Shown in pieces: positions 58,327-64,000 of a stretch of DNA of 64,000 nt. Location: NCBI GenBank assembly GCA_029261235.1, contig JAJDBS010000079.1, forward strand, positions 1 to 64,000, given 5' to 3'. The DNA comes from Nitrospirales bacterium. GTDB taxonomy: Bacteria > Nitrospirota > Nitrospiria > Nitrospirales > UBA8639. The notes below the pieces were generated by a model that worked only from the letters and a program-made list of their open reading frames with translations, made no database searches and was not told where the DNA came from. Every line of letters starts with the position of its first letter. Within the stretch, counting starts at the first letter, position 1. Made by a program: the position numbers and the translations under genes.

Positions 58327-60165
58327 ATGATGAAAGTTGCAGATTATGTCATTCAATATTTAGCTGATCAGGGTATCGACAAAATGTTTGTGGTCTATGG
58401 AGCAGCCAATGGAGATCTCATCGATGCTTTCACGAGGACTTCCCATACTCAATACGTGGCTGTGATGCATGAACAGGCCGGAGGTTTTGCCGCTGAGGGC
58501 TATGCCAAAATTTCAGGAAAACCTGGTGTGGCCATCGCAACTAGTGGCCCTGGTGGCATGAATTTACTGACCTCGATGGGAAATTGCTTTTACGACTCAA
58601 TCCCATGTGTATTTTTAACAGGACAGATTAATACCAAATTTCTTAGGCCAGATCCCTCTATTCGACAGGTTGGTTTTCAAGAAACAGATATCGTGGGTAT
58701 GGCCACACCGGTGACCAAGTATGCGAAATTAGTCCTCAACCCTCAAGATATTCGGTATGAATTGGAAAAGGCACTTTGGCTTTGCCAAAACGGCCGTCCT
58801 GGACCTGTCCTGCTGGATTTGCCAATGGACGTACAAAAAACTGAAATAGACGAAGCAACGTTGACTGGCTACGATCCCACTCCAGCCGTGCAGACTTACA
58901 ATACTGAAACCCTAGATTTTCAAATTCAGGGTTTGGTTGATGATCTTGCTCAAGCGAAGCGACCCTGTATGCTTGTGGGCGGTGGAGTGAGGCTGGCTGA
59001 TGCACAGGATCTCGTTCGAGAATTGGCTGCGACTCTCAAAATTCCCTGTTTTCCGACATGGAATGCTCTCGACATCATTACGTCAGATTTTGACTGGTAT
59101 GGAGGGCGAGTGGGTACCTATGGTGGTGCTGGAAGAAATTTCGGCATACAAAACTGTGATCTGTTATTAGCAGTCGGGAGTCGCATATCAGGTCGAATAA
59201 CCGGAGGTAATGTTAGTTCGTTTGCAAGGGGAGCAAAAAAATATGTTGTGGATGTTGATGAAGCACTCTTGCAACGAAAATTACAGCAATTGCCCTTTGA
59301 TGTGAACGTCCTGTGTGATGCCAAAATGTTTATTCAACGATTGCTCCTGACGTTGAATAGAAACGGAACGAAACAGCATTTCCCTTCTTGGGAAGGGTGG
59401 ATGGCTCAGGTGAGAACTTGGAAAGAACAATACGATCCTGTCCGACCTGAGTTCTTCGAGAACCAGGAGCACGTTCATCCCTATGCCTTTATGCGAGTCC
59501 TTTCTCAAAAAATGGGACAAACCGATATCTTGGTTGGCGATTGTGGCGGAAACATCGTGGTGAGTAATCATAGTTTTGAAACCAAATATGGGCAAAGAAA
59601 TTTGACGAACAATGGCAATTCACCAATGGGGTTTTCATTCGCTGGAGCTATGGGTGCCTGGTTCGCAGATCCAAGTCGTCGGGTGGTGTGTACGATAGGG
59701 GATGGGGGTTTTAATATGAACCTTCAGGAACTGCAGACGTTTTTGAATTATGGGGTAAACGTCAAAACCTTCATCTTGAATAATCATATCTATGGAATCA
59801 CGAAAGCCTTTCAGGAAACAAATTTCCAAGGAAGGGCGGAGGCCTGTGGGCCGGTTGGCTACAATCCTCCGGATTTTCTCAAAATTGTGGAGGCCTATGG
59901 GGTTAAGACGGTACGGATAGAAGATCAGATCAATATGGCAGATCAAATCGATCAAGTACTCAATTCCGATGAAGCGGTTGTTTGTGATGTGAATATGCAT
60001 GAGTTTCATACATACGAGCCAAGAATATTTGGATGGAAAACCCCAATCGAAGATATGTATCCCTATTTGCCGCGTGAAGAATTTCGAGCAAATATGGTTA
60101 TTGAACCTTTGGAAGATTGGAAAAATCCGGTGTATCCGGATGTGGTTCATTCGAAGGCCAGCTAG
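58327..60165 (+). CDS. ThDP-dependent acetolactate-synthase-like enzyme
   Basis: HEQAGGFAAEGYAKISGKPGVAIATSGPGGMNLLTSMGNCFYDSIPCVFLTGQ; ThDP motif GDGGFNMNLQELQTFLNYGVNVKTFILNN. Confidence 0.88.
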   Translation: MMKVADYVIQYLADQGIDKMFVVYGAANGDLIDAFTRTSHTQYVAVMHEQAGGFAAEGYAKISGKPGVAIATSGPGGMNLLTSMGNCFYDSIPCVFLTGQINTKFLRPDPSIRQVGFQETDIVGMATPVTKYAKLVLNPQDIRYELEKALWLCQNGRPGPVLLDLPMDVQKTEIDEATLTGYDPTPAVQTYNTETLDFQIQGLVDDLAQAKRPCMLVGGGVRLADAQDLVRELAATLKIPCFPTWNALDIITSDFDWYGGRVGTYGGAGRNFGIQNCDLLLAVGSRISGRITGGNVSSFARGAKKYVVDVDEALLQRKLQQLPFDVNVLCDAKMFIQRLLLTLNRNGTKQHFPSWEGWMAQVRTWKEQYDPVRPEFFENQEHVHPYAFMRVLSQKMGQTDILVGDCGGNIVVSNHSFETKYGQRNLTNNGNSPMGFSFAGAMGAWFADPSRRVVCTIGDGGFNMNLQELQTFLNYGVNVKTFILNNHIYGITKAFQETNFQGRAEACGPVGYNPPDFLKIVEAYGVKTVRIEDQINMADQIDQVLNSDEAVVCDVNMHEFHTYEPRIFGWKTPIEDMYPYLPREEFRANMVIEPLEDWKNPVYPDVVHSKAS

Positions 60166-60277
60166 TTAGGGTCTGGAAATGAGATGGAGAGCCAGATCGA
60201 AGTTTGAAAGCTTAACTCATGATAGAGAAATCTGATAGCGAGAATATTTTCAGGGAATTTCCTAGGAGGACCAGCCA

Positions 60278-61921
60278 ATGAAAGTTGTCATGTTGTTTCC
60301 TTCATGGACTGGAGTGTATGGAGGCCTCATAAGATATTTTGCAAAGCGTTCTTCAACTTGGCCCCCTTTAAATTTAGCTTTGTTAGCAGCGATAGCTGAG
60401 CAGCATGGGCATGAGGTAGAAATCATTGATGGAGAGGTCGAAGGCTACTCCAACGAAGAAATTGTGAAAAGAGCGTTGTTACGAAATCCTGATCTGATTG
60501 CGATGACGGCGACGAGTCCTTTTTTTCACATCAATAAGGCTGTTGCAGAGTTGCTGAAACAAAGAGCTCCTAAGGTTCCTGTGGTCATTGGGGGACCACA
60601 TATCACGATAATGAAAGAAAAAGCATTTGCTCGGGCATTTGACTTTGCATTTGTGAGCGAAGCAGAAAATAGCTGGCCACAATTCTTGGATCATTATGAA
60701 AATGGAAAGGATATCTCCGAAATTAAGGGATTAATTTATTGGGAAAATGGAGAAATCAAATCGACTGGACAGCCGGATGATATTGAAGAAATTGATTCAC
60801 TGCCGTTTCCTGCCAGACATTTACTTCCCATGGAGCAGTATAAGCTGGGTACCTTACATGGTAGGAAGAATTTTACTTCGATTCAAACGATGCGGGGATG
60901 TCCATGGAAATGTATTTTTTGTGCATCGGCAGCTCTCAAGACAACTTCCATGCGCGTGCGTTCTCCAAAATCTGTGGTTGCCGAAATGAAATCTGTCGTC
61001 AAACAATTGGGCATTCGTCATTTTTATATCGTTGACGATGTCATGACTCTTTGGAGAGAGCATATTATTGAAATCTGTGACTTGATCGATCGTGAAGGAC
61101 TTGTTGTGACACTGGAAGGAAGCACCAGAGCAAATCTCGTCGATGATTCATTGATTGAACGATTGACGAAGAGTGGCCTGATACGGTTGTCGTTTGGATT
61201 AGAGACGGTTGACTCAGAAATGCGGAAGACCATGAAAAAGCAAGTACCCTTAGAACACTACGTGAAGGCCAATGCGACCTGCAATCGTCATGGGGTTGAA
61301 GCGTTGAACTCAGTCATGATTGGACTTCCAGGAGAAACACGGGAGACGGTACAGCAGACGCTTGATTTTCTTGGAAATTCTCGTGATGTTAAACAAGCAA
61401 ATTTCGCAATTGCCGTTCCGTATCCTGGCACCGAGTTTCATGATATGGCGGTTGATGGAAACCATGGCATTGAACTCATGACAAAAGATTTTTCTGAATA
61501 CCGACGGTATGGGAGTGCAGTGACTTCAGTGAATGGTCTGACTCCCCAAGACTTGATCGAGCTACAGAATGAAGGATTCGTGCGTATTTATTCAGCCCCG
61601 TGGCGGTGGAGACCGATGATTAAAAAACAGGGAATTTTGGGTGGAGTGCTTACCCTGTTCCGTGTGGGGCAGCTGGTCATGAGAAAACTGATTCCACGTT
61701 CTGTCCTCACAAGGGAGTCACGAAAACTTGGCCAATTACCAGAGCCGCTCTTCTCTGAATCTTCCATTCCAAAAGGAGAGCATTTGAATGATGAAAATGG
61801 TAAGCCGATACAAGAGCCTGCCCTTGAGCATAGTCCTACGCTCATTCAAGTGTCTAGCCATAAAAATCATGAACCTGTTACTGCTGGCCATTTCGGGACT
61901 CCGAATAGTCCTAATTTTTAA
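60278..61921 (+). CDS. B12-binding-domain radical SAM protein (second)
   Basis: PPLNLALLAAIAEQHGHEVEIIDGE; MRGCPWKCIFCAS (CxxxCxxC). Confidence 0.88.
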   Translation: MKVVMLFPSWTGVYGGLIRYFAKRSSTWPPLNLALLAAIAEQHGHEVEIIDGEVEGYSNEEIVKRALLRNPDLIAMTATSPFFHINKAVAELLKQRAPKVPVVIGGPHITIMKEKAFARAFDFAFVSEAENSWPQFLDHYENGKDISEIKGLIYWENGEIKSTGQPDDIEEIDSLPFPARHLLPMEQYKLGTLHGRKNFTSIQTMRGCPWKCIFCASAALKTTSMRVRSPKSVVAEMKSVVKQLGIRHFYIVDDVMTLWREHIIEICDLIDREGLVVTLEGSTRANLVDDSLIERLTKSGLIRLSFGLETVDSEMRKTMKKQVPLEHYVKANATCNRHGVEALNSVMIGLPGETRETVQQTLDFLGNSRDVKQANFAIAVPYPGTEFHDMAVDGNHGIELMTKDFSEYRRYGSAVTSVNGLTPQDLIELQNEGFVRIYSAPWRWRPMIKKQGILGGVLTLFRVGQLVMRKLIPRSVLTRESRKLGQLPEPLFSESSIPKGEHLNDENGKPIQEPALEHSPTLIQVSSHKNHEPVTAGHFGTPNSPNF

Positions 61922-61995
61922 CCAAAGGGTTTTCTCTTTTCCCTTAAGTAAGGGGAATGACATAAAAGTGGTTTCTAAAAAACGAGGCATTTCCA

Positions 61996-64000
61996 ATGAA
62001 CGACAAGACTCTGAATCAACAGTTTTTCATCAACAAAGGAAAAAAACCAAAGATCTTGCTTGTTCCATTGGAAGCGAATTCCTGGACCAATGCTCGGGGT
62101 CTACCTCATTCTTTAAATTTTGGGTATGTCGATGGATTAGAGGCTAATGGCGTGGAATGTCTTATGATTCCTGCCCAGCTTATGGGAGAAAAACCTATCT
62201 CTGAACTGTCGTCGACATCCTGGCTTAGGCATATTAAAACCATTTGTGCAGGACACGAGTTTGATCAGGTTTGGTTCGAGATGGTGCATAGTTATCTCGA
62301 TGATGTTTTTTTAGATTGGATCGTCACTCGAGTGCCTGTCCGTCTGGGTTGTATGTATGAAAATTTTGAGATTTCTGAGGACGAGTATGCCCAAAATCCG
62401 GAAGGCGCAGAAAGAAGAAAGGCCAATGTCTCCAAGCATTTGCCCTATGCCACGCATGTGATGGTTATCGATGAACATGAGGTCGAGAAAGTTCGGGCTG
62501 GTACGGGCAAACCCACCATTTGGTTTCCAAATGGAATAGCTTCACGTTTTATCTGTGATACACCATTGCCTAGTTCCAATGCTCATGCGGTCTTTTTTGG
62601 TGCGTTGTATAGTAAGCGACAAGGGTGGCTGGATCATCCTGAATTGGAAAATTTGTTTGTTCGTCCCAATACGTCTCCAGAAGTTGCTACCAAATTCCCA
62701 GAACTATTTGACGAACTTCAGATCGTGACTCAACAAAATCTTGGCATAAGAAACGACATTGATCATCATGATCTTACTCAATATTTGAATGCCCTAAAAC
62801 CCATACGAGAACAGTGTACTTCACTCTTTTTGTCTGGTCTTCAGGCTGGCTGTGCCGTGGTGAACCTTCCTCAATTTGCTAGGGTCTATGCCAGTAGAGT
62901 CGTCGAGGGAATGGCTGCCGGACGCCCAGTCATTGCGGCCGAGATTCCTGACAGTCCACGAGCAAAAGTATTATTCGAGGATGGAAAGGAAATTCTTTTG
63001 TTCCGGTCAGATGATCCTACTCAGTTGTCCCATCATATTCGTCGGATTCAACATGATCCGGAATTTGCTCGTCGAATTGCCGCCAATGCTCAGCACAGAC
63101 TTCGGTCGTGTTACACCAGTGAAATCCTGGTTGGCCAGGTTCTTCATTGGCTAGAAACGGGGCAAGTACCAATCTTCGAGGATAGAGACCGTTTACCATC
63201 ACTTAGGAAAACGGTTGGAGTAAAGACGTTGAAACAACATTCTTCAAATCATCAAGATCCACCTGGAACTCACCAACATGACAAGCTCCATTGGCTATCT
63301 TTTCAGCAAGTAAAAAATAGCACTCAAGCTTTGAGTGAACCGTTTCTGCAATGGGTTCGGGATGTTGGCCATGTCGATGTGTTTATTGAGACCGGAACAT
63401 TTCTTGGCGATACCGCGGAAATTGCAAGTAGGGTTTTCAGCGAAGTTCACACTATTGAATTGAGCGATGAGATCTACCAGAAGGCCCAAAAACGTCTTGA
63501 ACGATATGTGAACTGCCACGCTCATAGGGGAGACTCGCCGATCGTTTTGGAACGCATCCTTCCCCATATTAAAGGGAATATTCTTTTTTGGCTTGATGGT
63601 CATTACAGCGGAGGAATTACCGCTAAGACCAATAAGAATACCCCGATTCTTGATGAATTATTGGCCACCGAGAAAAGTGGTCTCACTGATCCGTTCATCC
63701 TCATTGATGATATTCGACTTTTTCAGAAGACCTCTGATCAATTTATTTCGGAATCGTCTCTTGATGGGTACCCGACAGTCCATGAAGTTTGGATGGCCAT
63801 CAAACGTTTGGGCTCCAACTACCAACTTGCCATTATTGGGGATAGTGCATTGTTCTATCCCAAACATACTGGCATTGTCGTGTCTTCTGTTGTCGAAGGC
63901 TGCACGATGAGCAGACTCTTTGACGGAGACAGTCTTGCCCTTGAAAGTGTTCTTGCAGGTGAAAATGCGATTGTTCAAGCAAGCGGGGTGGAGTTGGAGG
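61996..64000 (+). CDS. Glycosyltransferase (GT4/CgeB-like) fused to a class I methyltransferase-like domain, 3'-truncated by the window
   Basis: Frame from ATG 61996 read manually to 64000 with no stop; EGMAAGRPVIAAEIPDSPRAKVLFEDGKEILLF then VDVFIETGTFLGDTAEIASRVFSEVHTIELSDEIYQKAQKRLERY...LFWLDGHYSGG. Absent from the ORF track because no stop lies in the window. Confidence 0.83.
   Translation, partial: MNDKTLNQQFFINKGKKPKILLVPLEANSWTNARGLPHSLNFGYVDGLEANGVECLMIPAQLMGEKPISELSSTSWLRHIKTICAGHEFDQVWFEMVHSYLDDVFLDWIVTRVPVRLGCMYENFEISEDEYAQNPEGAERRKANVSKHLPYATHVMVIDEHEVEKVRAGTGKPTIWFPNGIASRFICDTPLPSSNAHAVFFGALYSKRQGWLDHPELENLFVRPNTSPEVATKFPELFDELQIVTQQNLGIRNDIDHHDLTQYLNALKPIREQCTSLFLSGLQAGCAVVNLPQFARVYASRVVEGMAAGRPVIAAEIPDSPRAKVLFEDGKEILLFRSDDPTQLSHHIRRIQHDPEFARRIAANAQHRLRSCYTSEILVGQVLHWLETGQVPIFEDRDRLPSLRKTVGVKTLKQHSSNHQDPPGTHQHDKLHWLSFQQVKNSTQALSEPFLQWVRDVGHVDVFIETGTFLGDTAEIASRVFSEVHTIELSDEIYQKAQKRLERYVNCHAHRGDSPIVLERILPHIKGNILFWLDGHYSGGITAKTNKNTPILDELLATEKSGLTDPFILIDDIRLFQKTSDQFISESSLDGYPTVHEVWMAIKRLGSNYQLAIIGDSALFYPKHTGIVVSSVVEGCTMSRLFDGDSLALESVLAGENAIVQASGVELE

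Noticed and set aside
55511-60165. Phosphonate biosynthesis (aminotransferase plus ThDP decarboxylase)
   Set aside because: The ThDP protein is full-length AHAS-like rather than the shorter phosphonopyruvate decarboxylase type, and no PEP mutase is present.
61788-62147. 119-aa ORF across the 3' end of the second radical SAM gene
   Set aside because: It overlaps the radical SAM 3' end and the start of the glycosyltransferase in a different frame; the 61996 frame is far better supported.
62876-63978. Small ORFs on both strands near the window end
   Set aside because: All are nested in the open 61996-64000 fusion reading frame.

Overview
The window is a dense motility and chemotaxis locus, almost entirely + strand, followed by a sugar/glycan-biosynthesis locus. 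No rRNA, tRNA, CRISPR array or transposase was recognised. (1) ~0-35 kb: at least five chemoreceptors plus one short MCP-like protein, two cheA, three cheB, two cheR, cheD, cheX, cheZ, cheV, two cheW, two cheY, then a PilZ / STAS / HD-GYP / hybrid-kinase block. (2) ~35-50 kb: motAB, flgF-G-A-H-I-J, flgM-N-K-L, a REC-GGDEF cyclase, a hybrid kinase, fliW and csrA. (3) ~50-64 kb: nucleotide-sugar epimerases, HddA/HddC-like enzymes, a DegT-fold enzyme with His where PLP-Lys is expected, a second PLP aminotransferase, an acetolactate-synthase-like ThDP enzyme, two B12-binding radical SAM proteins and a glycosyltransferase/methyltransferase-like fusion open at the window end. Gene content is compatible with Nitrospirota, but this is an inference. 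Main observations: (a) about 16 intergenic hairpin elements with arms of degenerate 7-nt repeats, seen in the chemotaxis/flagellar half and not in the sugar half; (b) a sugar locus whose enzyme set suggests a 3-deoxy, C2-branched sugar that may be undescribed; (c) a combinatorial receptor set in which FFEEF-tailed MCPs sit beside a CheR that looks pentapeptide-dependent; (d) a CheA with an internal 588-bp tandem Hpt duplication; (e) an MCP-like protein with a CheZ-type DxxxQ motif; (f) a DUF420-like gene with an apparent one-base insertion. All family calls are from reading the translations by eye; no database search was run.
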